In this document: positions 9,045 through 19,917 of the stretch, piece by piece
Position numbering within the stretch: position 1 is the first letter of the stretch
Layout: the number at the start of each line of letters is the position of its first letter
Assembly (NCBI GenBank): GCA_903813345.2
Contig: CAIIXF020000010.1
Span: 32,890,425 to 32,954,424 of the forward strand
DNA: 64,000 nt
DNA from: Owenia fusiformis
Lineage: Eukaryota; Annelida; Polychaeta; Sabellida; Oweniidae
Reading direction: 5' to 3'
The notes under the pieces: generated by a model
Told to the model about the DNA's origin: nothing
Seen by the model: only the letters and a program-made list of their open reading frames with translations
The model's database searches: none
Translations under genes and position numbers: made by a program

Positions 9045-9730
9045 ATCGAAAAACCTTCAAAATGGGCGCCAGAAAACAAAATGGCCACCCAAAATTTAAT
9101 AAGTTCTAGAACTTGATATCCCCTATCATGTACAGGAAATCCGATGAGCTGATTTGGCAATGACAAGATTTTTCGAAAAACCTTAAAAATGGCCACCAGA
9201 AGACAAGATGGCCGCCCAAAAGTTAATCAGCTCTAGTACTTGATATCCTCTATCATCTGTGCGAATTTGAAGGAAATCCGATGAGCGGTTTTCCTAAATT
9301 GGCGATGACAAGATTTTTTCGTAAAAACTTCAAATGGCCACCAGAAAACAAGATGGCTGCCACAAAGTTAATCAGCTCTAGTACTTGATATCCTCTATCA
9401 TGTGTGTAAATTTGAAGGAAATCCGATGAGCGGTTTTCCTGAAACGGCGATGACAAGATTTTTCAAAAAACCTTCAAAATGGCTGCCAGAAAACAAGATG
9501 GCCACCCAAAAGTTAATCAGCTCTAGTACTTGATATTCTCTATCATTTGTGTAAATTTGAAGGAAATCCAATGAGCGGTTTTCCTGAAATGGCGATGACA
9601 AGATTTTTCGAAAAACCTTCAAAATAGCCACCAGAAAACAAGATGGCCACCTAAAAGTTAATCTGTTCTAGATCTAGTACTTCATATGCTCTATCATCTC
9701 TGCGAATTTGGAGAAAATCTGATGAGCAGT
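9045..9730. repeat. About 145-bp minisatellite, family M
   Basis: Roughly four to five tandem units. Each contains AAAATGGCCGCCAGAAAACA, AGTTAATCAGCTCTAGTACT, a TATCCTCTATCAT block, GAAATCCGATGAGCGGTTTT and GGCGATGACAAGATTTTTCG. Short open frames run through the units only because there are few stops. The same family occurs on the opposite strand at 51262-51640. Confidence 0.9.
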
Positions 9731-9756
9731 TTTCCTTAAACGGCGATGACAAAAAG

Positions 9757-9803
9757 CGGGACGATCACGATCACGACCACGATCACGACCACGATCACGA
9801 CCA
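9757..9803. repeat. GATCAC/GACCAC microsatellite
   Basis: Short simple repeat of GATCAC and GACCAC hexamers at the end of the family M minisatellite; a copy is at 11762-11808. Confidence 0.9.
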
Positions 9804-10379
9804 GTATGACGACTATATCCCACCGATGGTTTGATAAAAACTGATACGCACTACCAAACTACCATATCCCCAAACGGTAGGCTGTATTTCTTTCAAAGGA
9901 ATACAGGCTACAGTGAAGTTACAAATGGAGTGAGTATTCTCTATCTTTGTCTATTGGAGTTTTCTGGTAATGAAACCATGCAAACTGCTCTATAACACGC
10001 TTAATGGAATACTTGGAATTAAGTTATTCTATGGGTTAAACTGTTAAATGAGGGTAGGGTAGTGTGTATGGGTAAAAAATTCCAGAGTCGAAATGGCATA
10101 TATTTCGTGTAAATGTAAGATTTTGCGGCCCTTTTTTATGATTTTTTATGACATAATGTAATATTTAACATTAAAAGGCATTAACATGCAAAATGTAACC
10201 ACCTGCCATTTGTTACAGACAATAATACACGAACAAGGGCATAGCCAATTAAGCAAAATTTTATAATTTGTATTGCAAAATTGGGTGCTATATTGTGATC
10301 AGTTTGCTGGGTGGATGCATGGACATCCCAATTAATTTTGTCTACACATTTCCAGATGAACAATTTGGGATTTTAAAAC

Positions 10380-12000
10380 TGATTATCACAGAAATACCAA
10401 AAATACACTATGACCTGAATCGATTGCAAACTTAATAATTTCACAATACGACACAAATGGTTTATCTCATCAAATGTGCAAATATGAAGTTTGCAAGCGA
10501 TTCAGGTCATACTTAAAATTAAAAGATTGTACATTTTTCATCATTTTTTTCCGTACAAAATGGCTATAGAAAAATGCTCCAAAACAACTTTTACACTTAC
10601 ATGTATCAAATATCATACAAGTTTGTAAAACCAAAGATTATACTATTATATTTCATTATGTAGTAAAATATTTGGATAAGATGCAGGAATGCATAGGATG
10701 TAAATGGATTTTGACAGACACAAAAATACTTCCTGGTTGGAAATCTATGCCTCTACACTTCATGATTGAATTATGACCCTAATGAGTGGCCTATACATCA
10801 ATACAGTGCTGAATATAGGTCAACAAGATACTAGTGTGCATATAAATGTAAAAATTGAAGCAGAATACTCATTTTGAAAAATCAGATGAATTATTTTTTT
10901 CCCATGGGGAGATCCCAATGGAGAGTGTATAAGGTCCTTTCAAGAACAAGAAAAAAATGTTGGCTGTGGTCATATTAATCAAGTGCTCACATCTTGAGCT
11001 AAAATTTAAGGCAATATGACAAAGTGGATTGTTTTCGATGAGAAGATTTATCGAAAAACCTTCAAAATGGGCGCCAGAAAACAAAATGGCCACCCAAAAT
11101 TTAATAAGTTCTAGAACTTGATATCCCCTATCATGTACAGGAAATCCGATGAGCTGATTTGGCAATGACAAGATTTTTCGAAAAACCTTAAAAATGGCCA
11201 CCAGAAGACAAGATGGCCGCCCAAAAGTTAATCAGCTCTAGTACTTGATATCCTCTATCATCTGTGCGAATTTGAAGGAAATCCGATGAGCGGTTTTCCT
11301 AAATTGGCGATGACAAGATTTTTTCGTAAAAACTTCAAATGGCCACCAGAAAACAAGATGGCTGCCACAAAGTTAATCAGCTCTAGTACTTGATATCCTC
11401 TATCATGTGTGTAAATTTGAAGGAAATCCGATGAGCGGTTTTCCTGAAACGGCGATGACAAGATTTTTCAAAAAACCTTCAAAATGGCTGCCAGAAAACA
11501 AGATGGCCACCCAAAAGTTAATCAGCTCTAGTACTTGATATTCTCTATCATTTGTGTAAATTTGAAGGAAATCCAATGAGCGGTTTTCCTGAAATGGCGA
11601 TGACAAGATTTTTCGAAAAACCTTCAAAATAGCCACCAGAAAACAAGATGGCCACCTAAAAGTTAATCTGTTCTAGATCTAGTACTTCATATGCTCTATC
11701 ATCTCTGCGAATTTGGAGAAAATCTGATGAGCAGTTTTCCTTAAACGGCGATGACAAAAAGCGGGACGATCACGATCACGACCACGATCACGACCACGAT
11801 CACGACCAGTATGACGACTATATCCCACCGATGGTTTGATAAAAACTGATACGCACTACCAAACTACCATATCCCCAAACGGTAGGCTGTATTTCTTTCA
11901 AAGGAATACAGGCTACAGTGAAGTTACAAATGGAGTGAGTATTCTCTATCTTTGTCTATTGGAGTTTTCTGGTAATGAAACCATGCAAACTGCTCTATAA
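10380..12000. repeat. 2,005-bp tandem duplication, copy 2, cut by gap
   Basis: Same as 8375-9995 at almost every base. It stops at CTCTATAA, where the N run begins, so the last 384 bp of the unit are missing. Near identity next to a gap raises the possibility of an unresolved or falsely duplicated repeat in the assembly. Confidence 0.95.
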
Positions 12001-12500
12001 NNNNNNNNNNNNNNNNNNNNNNNNNNNNNNNNNNNNNNNNNNNNNNNNNNNNNNNNNNNNNNNNNNNNNNNNNNNNNNNNNNNNNNNNNNNNNNNNNNNN
12101 NNNNNNNNNNNNNNNNNNNNNNNNNNNNNNNNNNNNNNNNNNNNNNNNNNNNNNNNNNNNNNNNNNNNNNNNNNNNNNNNNNNNNNNNNNNNNNNNNNNN
12201 NNNNNNNNNNNNNNNNNNNNNNNNNNNNNNNNNNNNNNNNNNNNNNNNNNNNNNNNNNNNNNNNNNNNNNNNNNNNNNNNNNNNNNNNNNNNNNNNNNNN
12301 NNNNNNNNNNNNNNNNNNNNNNNNNNNNNNNNNNNNNNNNNNNNNNNNNNNNNNNNNNNNNNNNNNNNNNNNNNNNNNNNNNNNNNNNNNNNNNNNNNNN
12401 NNNNNNNNNNNNNNNNNNNNNNNNNNNNNNNNNNNNNNNNNNNNNNNNNNNNNNNNNNNNNNNNNNNNNNNNNNNNNNNNNNNNNNNNNNNNNNNNNNNN
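12001..12500. other. Assembly gap of 500 N
   Basis: Exactly 500 N. The sequence after it does not continue the duplication that precedes it, so real distance and linkage across the gap are unknown. Confidence 1.
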
Positions 12501-12944
12501 CCGGAGTGAATGATATATCAGGACACTAGAGCCTCAGCGTAAATCGAACTTCTACATCAGTACCTGGTGATCCGTGCACTTATTGCAGACAATTTCTGTA
12601 TCTGGTGATATACGTATTTGATTATTGGTGAGTCGGGGCAAGACGGTCGTATCACTGGAAAAATAACATGCTTTCGGCAGATGGAGTGTCATATAATTAT
12701 ATCATAATTTACTGAAAGTCGAAATTATTGGACAAATCAGGTGGTAAAACATTGTACGAGGAATGAGGAAAATGTTGACCTTGGCCCTGCTTAGTGCAAA
12801 AGAGACCCCTTCCAATCAATATAAAAGCCTATAACGTAATGGAATGTGTCACGTAGCCCAGGAATCTTTTCGTTTAGTGTAAATATATCCCGGGAGATTT
12901 ACATAAGTAAAAATTCGCAACTGTGGTAAATATAACCGGAGAAC
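12501..12944 (+). other. LINE 5' untranslated region
   Basis: Sequence upstream of ORF1 with no reading frame of note. It begins at the contig edge, so its true start is unknown. Confidence 0.5.
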
Positions 12945-13856
12945 ATGAAACCAAGGAACTCTAGAGCTAATCGCCGCAAGGCAAAACAAAAGCTCAATAG
13001 TCCCTCCAGTCAAACATATCCGCGTGTATTGGATGATGACATAAACATTATCAATGACAATCTATTTGATGAACTTCCTATATCACCTGACCTATTTTCA
13101 ACGGACCCCTCGTCAAACTCGCAAGCTGAAGAATTCATGAAAACGCTAAAATCCTTTAAAAAGGAAGTTTTTGACGCTATAAGACCTACGTTAACAAAAT
13201 ATGAAGGAATAATCAAAAGAGAATGTGTAACTGTAAAGGAGGGCTGTCTTGTGTTTGAACACAAAGTTGAAAAAGAGCTCAAGAGCTTAGAGAATAGATT
13301 AGACGACATAGAACGTAAATATAAAGAGCAAATAAGCCAAATGGAATGTAAAATACAAAAATTGGAAGCTACCGTAAAGGGTAATGAGAGAAAGCAAAAT
13401 TCTCCCAATAATGTTCATGAAAAGCCATCTCGGATGGCTGAATATCCATTTGAAAAGGAGACGACAATAATTGTACTAAATGTTCCACAAAAGGAAAATG
13501 AGAATATATCCGAAAAAATAAAGGTATTGATGAGGGATGGTCTGAATATGTCACCTGACATCATTTCAAACGTTGCAAGGTGTCGACTGCGATATAGACA
13601 CAAGCCTGGTGTTGTAAAAATGCAGGTCAGAAACCCGGAAGCCAAAATAGAAATTCTAAAAAAGAAGCAAATGTTGAAAAATGACGATCGCTTCAAAAAC
13701 GTGTACCTCCTACCGTCAAAATCACACGAGGAGAGATTGATTGAGATCAATTGTAAGGAACTACTGAATAATATACCCGGATTTGAAAACAAAGCGTACT
13801 CGTTTACCAATAGTGGGAGGCTGCAAATAGAAAGAGGCTCTACACGTGACAACTAA
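12945..13856 (+). CDS. LINE ORF1 protein (coiled coil plus RRM-like domain)
   Basis: A 303-residue protein. The N-terminus is basic (residues 1-17), followed by a polar stretch. Residues about 108-148 form a heptad-rich coiled coil expected to oligomerise. Residues about 173-258 resemble the RRM of L1-type ORF1 proteins: a beta-strand TTIIVLNVP, a helix, then a basic region with RCRLRYRHKPGVVKMQ, IEILKKKQ and VYLLPSKSHEER. ORF1 proteins of this class bind LINE RNA and act as chaperones during reverse transcription. It ends with TAA at 13854, but the same frame stays open after that stop. The ATG at 12945 is the first in frame before the basic N-terminus. Confidence 0.85.
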   Translation: MKPRNSRANRRKAKQKLNSPSSQTYPRVLDDDINIINDNLFDELPISPDLFSTDPSSNSQAEEFMKTLKSFKKEVFDAIRPTLTKYEGIIKRECVTVKEGCLVFEHKVEKELKSLENRLDDIERKYKEQISQMECKIQKLEATVKGNERKQNSPNNVHEKPSRMAEYPFEKETTIIVLNVPQKENENISEKIKVLMRDGLNMSPDIISNVARCRLRYRHKPGVVKMQVRNPEAKIEILKKKQMLKNDDRFKNVYLLPSKSHEERLIEINCKELLNNIPGFENKAYSFTNSGRLQIERGSTRDN

Positions 13857-14183
13857 AGACAGCATCAAAATAACCAGAATAGAGGGCGTTACCGTAGCAA
13901 CGAAGATTTAAAAGATCCCAATGGTGGCAATAATGACGCTTATCATAGAGATCGTTACTTCGAGAGCCACGACTCTGGACGTCGTTATTTCAACAATAGC
14001 GACAGGAATCGTTATCCTGCTTATGATCGTTACTATGATAATAAGCACCCTGGCTACGGAGGTCGTTTTGACAATGATGATCATAAAGGAGGCTATTACG
14101 GAGCTAACAACAACTTCAGAGGCCGCTATTATGATGATGAATATGATGTCAGGGAGATGAGAAATGATACTAGTGATTGGTAG
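13857..14183 (+). pseudogene. RG/Y/D-rich low-complexity tail in the ORF1 frame
   Basis: Directly after the ORF1 TAA, 108 further sense codons follow in the same frame to TAG at 14181. They encode a disordered tail rich in Arg, Tyr, Asp, Asn and Gly, with spaced RGRY, GRRY, NRY, GGRFD and RGRYYD motifs, reminiscent of RGG-type RNA-binding tails. Three-base composition repeats (CGTTAC, CGTTAT) point to expansion. Either the TAA is a nonsense mutation in an originally longer ORF1 or the tail is reached by stop-codon readthrough. There is no in-frame ATG at its beginning. Confidence 0.7.
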
Positions 14184-14987
14184 GACAGGAGCCAGTCTCC
14201 AAGTGATCATGATGGACGTTTAACGATAGCAGAATGGAATATAGGTGGTTGGTATGAATCGAACGTTAGTTCAGTGACTTTCAGAAGAGATGTCATTAAA
14301 GCAACAAGCTATGATATTATTGCCCTTTGTGAAACTCACCTAAAGCAAGATGAAAGTATTAACATAGATGGGTATACGTGGTATGGTAACAACAGGTCAC
14401 ACGATATAAATCCAAGATGTCCCCGGGGGTCTGGTGGCGTTGGAATACTTGTTAAGGACTCTATATTGAATATGTATAATCCGACGGAATTGTATAAAGC
14501 ATGTGATGACATTTATCTTGTGCAATTTTTAGATAAAAATGTTGATGCCAATAGCTTTAAAGTATGTGTATGTTACTTATCCCCCCAAGGATCTAGTAGA
14601 GGTGACAATGCTCAACAATTTTATGACACACTTTTATATACTACTAACATATTTGATGATGATATTCCTACATTCTATTGTGGTGATGTGAATAGTAGAA
14701 TAGGAAATTTAAATGATATTGCATATGATTCATTACCTGTACATATTCCAGAAAGATCGGTTATTGACGATGTTAAAAATATGTATGGTAAATATTTTAT
14801 AGAATTTTTGCATGATAGCGATATGTGTGTAGTTAATGGTAGGTTTAAGGGTTTAGATAATTGTACGTATTTGTCGAAAATAGGTAAATCTGTAGTTGAT
14901 TATTTTTTCACACATTTACTGTACTTTGATTTAATTGCATCGTTCGATGTTTTATTGGTTAGTGAGTTGGCTGACGATTTAAATTGA
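14184..14987 (+). pseudogene. LINE ORF2 N-terminus, APE-type endonuclease
   Basis: The frame is open from the TAG at 14181 and carries the marks of an apurinic-like endonuclease that nicks target DNA for target-primed reverse transcription: the Asn motif AEWNIGG at 14229-14249, the Glu motif ALCETHL, the CGDVNSRIG block, and SVVDYFF near the end. The fourth landmark, a catalytic His in KPDHSLL, lies in another frame at about 15007-15027, so a frameshift has occurred near 14985 where this frame ends in TGA. No ATG is available upstream of the first motif; the frame is the same as that of ORF1 and its tail. Confidence 0.85.
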
Positions 14988-15962
14988 TGTTACCTTTAAA
15001 AAATAAGCCAGATCATTCATTGTTATGCTCTTCCATTAATATATCGCCAAGTGTACATTACACTAAACCCATTGATCACAAGGACGATAAACAATGGCGA
15101 AGCGCTAACATGCCGTGTACAGAGAATAATAAAATCCCGAAAAGGGTACTTTGTGAATGATATGAAAAAAGACATTCTGGATAGCGAAAACTTCAGATCA
15201 GGAATCTCAAGTATGATTTCAAAATTAGACGATTATGATTCAAGGAACAGTTCTATAAATGAAATTGTTGTTGAAATTTTAGATATAATTCATTCTGAAA
15301 TGGATAAAAGCTTACCATTCAAAGAAGTTAAACCCAAATCAAAGAAACGTTTAATAAAAAGAAATAAACCATGGTGGGATGCTGAACTATCTGAGATGAG
15401 AAAAAAACTTGTCAATGTTGAAAGACTGTATTCAAAGACTAGAAAGCATGAAGATAAGCAAAACCTTAGAATGCGTTATATACAAATCAGAAAAGATTTT
15501 GATAAGCTATTACGACAAAAGGAGCGGCAGCATTATTCTAATATACGTAACAATTTGTCCAATTTCAGACACGATGGATCGTCATTTTGGAAATACTTAA
15601 ATGAGACTTTTCCAAAAAAGAAATCGATGAATACTTTTGCATCTGTGTTACTGGAAAATAATGGAGTTTCAACAGATAAGAATGTTATATTGGAAAAGTG
15701 GAAACAAGATTTTGAAACAGTTTACAAGAAAGATGATAATGATAAAATTGAAGTAGATAATATTAACGTGTTGTTTGAGCTTGACGAAAATAAACATATT
15801 GCAAAAGAGAATATTCAAGAAGACGAGTTGTTAAACAGTACCATTACTCTTGAAGAGGTTGGGTATGCCATATCGAAGTTGAAAAATAAGAAAAGTACTG
15901 GTATGGATAATATTCCAAATGAGATACTGAAACTACCATCGCTGAAAAATCTTATTGTATAA
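14988..15962 (+). pseudogene. LINE ORF2 linker and start of reverse transcriptase
   Basis: The end of the endonuclease is read in one frame to about 15140; then a second frame runs uninterrupted from about 15051 to 15962. That second frame covers the basic linker (KKRLIKRNKPWWDAELSEM), a long helical stretch, and the beginning of the RT domain with LKNKKSTGMDNIPNEILK, which matches the first RT block of LINEs (K..K..G.D.IP.E.L). It stops at TAA 15960; the domain continues in another frame at 15955. Confidence 0.8.
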
Positions 15963-16176
15963 ACTTTTTAATGTTTGTTTTACAAACAACATTATTCCAG
16001 ATGTTTGGTTATATTCTATCATTCATCCTATATTAAAAAAAGGAAAGGACAGTAAAGTCCCATTAAATTATAGAGCAATATGCTTATTATCAAATGTTGC
16101 TAAAGCATTTACATCTATTTTAATATGGATACTTATTTCTGTTTCGTCGACTTCAAATGTGCATTTGATTCTGTAA
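15955..16176 (+). pseudogene. LINE ORF2 RT fragment, blocks 1-2
   Basis: Encodes PDVWLYSIIHPILKKGK and NYRAICLLSNVAKAF, the NYR(P/A)I.LLS.V.K.F block of reverse transcriptases. From about 16120 the normal downstream sequence is missing: the next recognisable block (DTYFCFVDFKCAFD) follows at once in a different frame. Families of this type normally have several dozen codons in between, so an internal deletion is inferred. Confidence 0.8.
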
Positions 16177-16571
16177 ATAGGGATCTATTGTTTCATAAAA
16201 TGAAGATGAAAGGTATAAACGGAAAAATGTTAGATATTAAAATGACCTTGTATTCAAATGTAAAAGGTTGCATAAAACTAAATGACACAGAAACTGATTG
16301 GTTTGAGATGGAAAAGGGTATAAGACAAGGTGATAGCGTTCCATCGACCCTATTTTCTATCTATATCGATGATGTAAGTGAAAGTATTAACAACCTAAAA
16401 TGTGGTGTACACATGGGTAATGAAGGCATGTTAAGCTTGTTAATGTATGCAGATGATGTTGTTTTGATATCGAGCAGTAAAGATGGTTTGCAAAAACAGA
16501 TAGATACATTATATCGTTGGTCAAATACTTGGGAGTTGAAAATTAATTCATTAATTCTCAGTCTTAATTAA
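16125..16571 (+). pseudogene. LINE ORF2 RT fragment, catalytic palm
   Basis: Carries FVDFKCAFDSV (first catalytic Asp), GIRQGDSVPSTLFSIYIDDV (the RQG block) and LMYADDVVLIS (the YADD active site). These define a reverse transcriptase of the non-LTR type. The frame closes at TAA 16569 soon after the YADD block, through a small frameshift. Confidence 0.85.
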
Positions 16572-16927
16572 TACTGATAAAGCCAAGGTAATGGTGGTAT
16601 CAAAGAAGAAATATGAAAACTTTGAAAGTTTAGAGTTCAAATATGGTAAATCTTCACTAAATGTAACAGATAAATATCACTATCTTGGTATAGTTATTAC
16701 ATATAACTTAGATTTTTCCTTAACTGCTGAAAAATTAAGTTATGCTGGAAGTAAAGCGTTTGGAGCTATGAGGTCAAAGTACCTACAATTGAAAGGTTGA
16801 CACTTTGATATTTACACAAAATTATATCACAGCACAGTCGCATCGGTAATGGATTATGCATCTGGAATCTGGGGTCTGCATAAAAAACTCATAGTTTTAC
16901 CAATAAAATACAATTTAATGCCATAAG
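16572..16927 (+). pseudogene. LINE ORF2 RT fragment, post-palm region
   Basis: Encodes TDKAKVMVVSKKK and YHYLGIVIT, then VMDYASGIWG after an in-frame TGA at 16798, the same blocks as in the LINE at 2159-3229. The last codons before the gypsy LTR are in the frame reading NKIQFNAI. ATAAG at 16923-16927 is the left copy of the gypsy target duplication. Confidence 0.8.
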
Positions 16928-17084
16928 TGTAATAGTTGGACAAATAAATCAAATATAAAGCATGAGGCTTGAAGTATCCCACAATGCCGTTTTATTATGA
17001 CAACTTCCGGAACTTCCGGTTGTGACAAAACACAATATCACAATCACAATCATAGTGTATGACATAGTTATACATATTGTTACA
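16928..17084 (-). repeat. 3' LTR of the gypsy element (157 bp)
   Basis: Begins TGTAATAGTTGG on the plus strand and ends TACA. It differs from the 5' LTR at about four positions (GCATGAGG/GCACGAGG, AATCATAG/AATCAAAG, and two bases near the end). On the minus strand it is preceded by the polypurine tract. Confidence 0.95.
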
Positions 17085-17511
17085 CCCTCCTTTCTTTAAA
17101 AAAACAAGTGAAAGCAAAAAAATGTTATAGTGAAAATGACAATGTGATATATAAGCACTAGCCTATTAATCAGCCAAGTAAATAAAATGTAAAGTATTAT
17201 CTGTAAGCCTTGTACAGCAATGTATGAAAACAAATAAAGTCTCTTTACACAATAAAGTCTCTTTTGTGTACTTTATAGAACATGTATAGAACTTAATTAC
17301 ACAAAATGTGCTTTATCCATCTGAGTTTATCTCAATGTCAGATTCAATGTTTTGATGGATACAGTCTTTTTTTCAAACTAGATAAAGTGTCTATACTCAA
17401 GTCTCATTAGACCTTGAAGGCAACAAAGCAAAGTTAACACAATAAAATATACTACATGCATGTATACATAGTCTATCATAAAGTCTATTGACTTTTAAAA
17501 TACATGCAATT
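17085..17511 (-). other. Gypsy 3' noncoding region and polypurine tract
   Basis: Between the end of pol and the 3' LTR. The minus strand next to the LTR reads AAAGAAAGGAGGG (17085-17097), a typical polypurine tract that primes plus-strand DNA synthesis. The remainder has no long frame. Confidence 0.75.
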
Positions 17512-19515
17512 TCAGAACTTTTCAATGAACCTATCAGGTGGCTTTGATATCCTGCTAGATCTAATAATAACTGGTTGGGGGATTGGTTGACAAGGAGCAT
17601 TAGGGTTAACTTGGGGCTTTGAACTATGGGACTTTGGACTTGAACTTGGGAGCATAGGCTGGACCGGGGCATTTACTTGGGAATGGGAAGGAGCATTGAC
17701 AGAAGGCATAGCATCTAAATATTCTTGCATATATGGATCATTTTCTGGTGTATATGGTTTCATGTTAAAAGTCTCTGAGGTTTTAAGAGGATCCACTCTG
17801 TCTCTCCTGTATATAACACCTGTCTCAGTCTTAATCTTGTAAGACCCTGCTGTTTCCTTACTTAGTACTTTAGCTTTTGTGTCCCATGATTTACTTCTGA
17901 TCTTAACTCTTACAGTATCACATATGTCTAAGTTTGGCAATACTTTGGCTGTTTTATCATAGTTCTTTTTCTGTTTTGTTTTAAGTTCTAGTTTTTTCTT
18001 TACTGTTTCATTCTCAGGTAGGCTTTCACAACTTGGTAATTTTGTTTTTAGCTTTCTACCCATCAGTAACTCTGCAGGAGATTTACCACATTCAAAAGGG
18101 GTTGATCTATATGCGAGGAGTGCTAGATAAGGATCTTTGCCATCTTTTATAGCTTTCTCAAGTAGTGTTTTAATGATCTTCACTCCATTCTCAGCTTTAC
18201 CATTGCCCTGACTATGGTAAGGACTAGAAAATGTCAAGTTGAATTCATAGTCCTTGGCAAACTTCTCAAATGTTGAACTTGAGAATGGACTACCATTGTC
18301 AGCTCTCATTGTACCTGGAATTCCATGTCTAGCAAATATGGATTTAGTGTGTGTGATAATTGCATTGCTGGTCATTGAATTCAGTAAGACCATTTCTGAA
18401 TAATTTGAGAAATAGTCTATGATAACAAGATAGTTCTTTCCATACAAATGAGATATATCTCCAGCTACTTTCTCCCAAGGAGTTGTGGTATTATCACCTG
18501 TGACCATTGGTTGCTTCTGCTGCTTATATCTAAATGTCTGGCACGTTTCACATCGGTTGACCATATCAGTAATGTGCTGGCTTATGTTTGGCCAATACAA
18601 TGTTTCTCTTGCCATGCGTCTACATTTTTCAATATCTAAATGTCCTTCATGTAAACGACTTAGCATTTCAGATCTCATGGATTTTGGTATTACAATACAC
18701 TTGTTTCTGAGTAGAAGTCCATTAACAACTGTAAGTTCATCTCTCATTTGATAGAACTTTCTCTCTAGGCACTTATTTGTAGGCCATCCATTTAATACAT
18801 AGTTCATGATTGTGGGTAAATATGAATCCTTAACAGTTTCCATGGCAACTTCTCTCAATTTCACATCAGAGTAGGGTAATGATTTGGCAACATTATTTAC
18901 TGAGAAATTAACTTCACCATCAATTGAAGTGTCAACAGTGTTCATGTTAGACATCATTTTGGCTCTGCTGAGTGTATCTGCTATATAAAGTTCCTTGCCT
19001 GGTACATATTCAATGATATAATCATAGCGTTGAAGCTTTAACATTAGTCTTTGAATTCTAGGTGTCATGTCATTAATGTTCTTTTGACTGATGTTAATTA
19101 AGGGCTTATGGTCAGTTCTCAGTGTTATTTTGGAACCCATTATGTAATCATGGAATTTCTGACATCCAACTACAAGTCCGTAACACTCCTTCTCAATCTG
19201 GGCCCACCTTTGCTGAGTTTCAGTCAGGCTTTGATATGCATAGCTGACTGGCTTCCAATTTCCATTGTGATTCTGCCATAAGGCACAACCAATAGAGCTT
19301 TTACTGGCATCAGTTGATATCATTGTGTCTAGTTTAGGATCAAAATATGCTAGGACTGGTTCAGTGGTTAACATTCTTTTAATTTCATGGAATTCTCTGT
19401 TATGTTCACTGGTCCATTTCCAATCAACATCTGATTTAAGTAGATTCCTCATATGTGTTGTTTTATGAGATAGATTAGGCAGAAATTTCCCTAGGAAATT
19501 AACTGTTCCCATTAT
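17512..19515 (-). pseudogene. Gypsy pol: end of RT, RNase H and integrase
   Basis: A long uninterrupted frame. Counting from the Met at 19512: RNase H with STDAS (D68), QIEKECYG, RTDHKPL (D134) and ADTLSR (D179); integrase with an HHCC zinc motif (H288, H291, C321, C324) and the catalytic triad D352 (GDISH), D405 (RADNGSPF) and E441 (GKAENG), with exactly 35 residues between the last two; then a basic C-terminal domain and a Pro/Ser-rich tail (residues about 610-655). No chromodomain is visible. RNase H degrades the RNA of the hybrid and integrase inserts the cDNA. The frame continues from the RT upstream but a TGA at 19516 lies between; pol as a whole is broken, so I class it as a pseudogene. 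Confidence 0.95.
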
Positions 19516-19917
19516 TCACTTCAAATCAGTTTTACACCCTGGTTCTTTCATGTTGATTATTGCCTCTATCTTTCGAGTATCTGGCTTGACTCCTTCAGCT
19601 GTGAGTATTTCTCCCAGGAACTTGATAGAATTCACTCTGAATTTACACTTTGACTTATTCAGTTGTACATTATTTTGAACTAATCTCTCCATCACTTGAG
19701 ATAGAGTCTTATCATGTTCCTCAACTGAACGTTTCCAGATAACTATGTCATCGATATTTACATGTACATTATCAATATTCTCAATCACATATTCCATTGC
19801 TCTTTGAAACACTTCAGGTGAGGCATTGAGTCCATAAAGCAATCTCTGATAACAGTACCTTCCCCAAGGGGTATTAAATGTTGTATACAATTGAGACTCC
19901 TCATGCAGACTCATCTG
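19516..19917 (-). pseudogene. Gypsy pol: RT palm segment between two TGA stops
   Basis: Same frame as the segments on both sides, closed at each end by TGA. It encodes SQLYTTFNTPWGRYCYQRL, LNASPEVFQRAM and the active-site block. At the active site the sequence reads HVNIDDIVIW: the two catalytic Asp are present, but the aromatic residue normally found before them (YxDD) is Asn. The upstream TGA (19918-19920) sits where the family has an aromatic residue, and the downstream TGA (19516-19518) sits just before the block GTVNFLGKF. Confidence 0.95.

Larger units (their letters stand above)
8375..10379. repeat. 2,005-bp tandem duplication, copy 1
   Basis: Every landmark in this segment recurs exactly 2,005 bp downstream, and copy 2 starts at the base after copy 1 ends. 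The only difference noticed is TAATAATTGAAG versus TAAAAATTGAAG (near 8850/10855). Inside are an inverted repeat (8404-8510), a 145-bp minisatellite (9045-9730) and a GATCAC/GACCAC microsatellite. No gene. Confidence 0.95.

Noticed and set aside
8864-9631. Minus-strand frames of 67-110 codons with the repeated words FRKILS and YQVLELI
   Set aside because: They are the family M minisatellite read in a stop-poor frame, and are identical in the duplicated copy; not genes.
12001-12529. Long open frame across the N run (also 27490-28069)
   Set aside because: It consists of gap characters; no information.
13908-14210. Ile/Val-rich frames on both strands over the RG-rich tail
   Set aside because: These are shadows of the CGTTAC/CGTTAT-rich coding sequence in the ORF1 frame, which alone joins ORF1 and the endonuclease.
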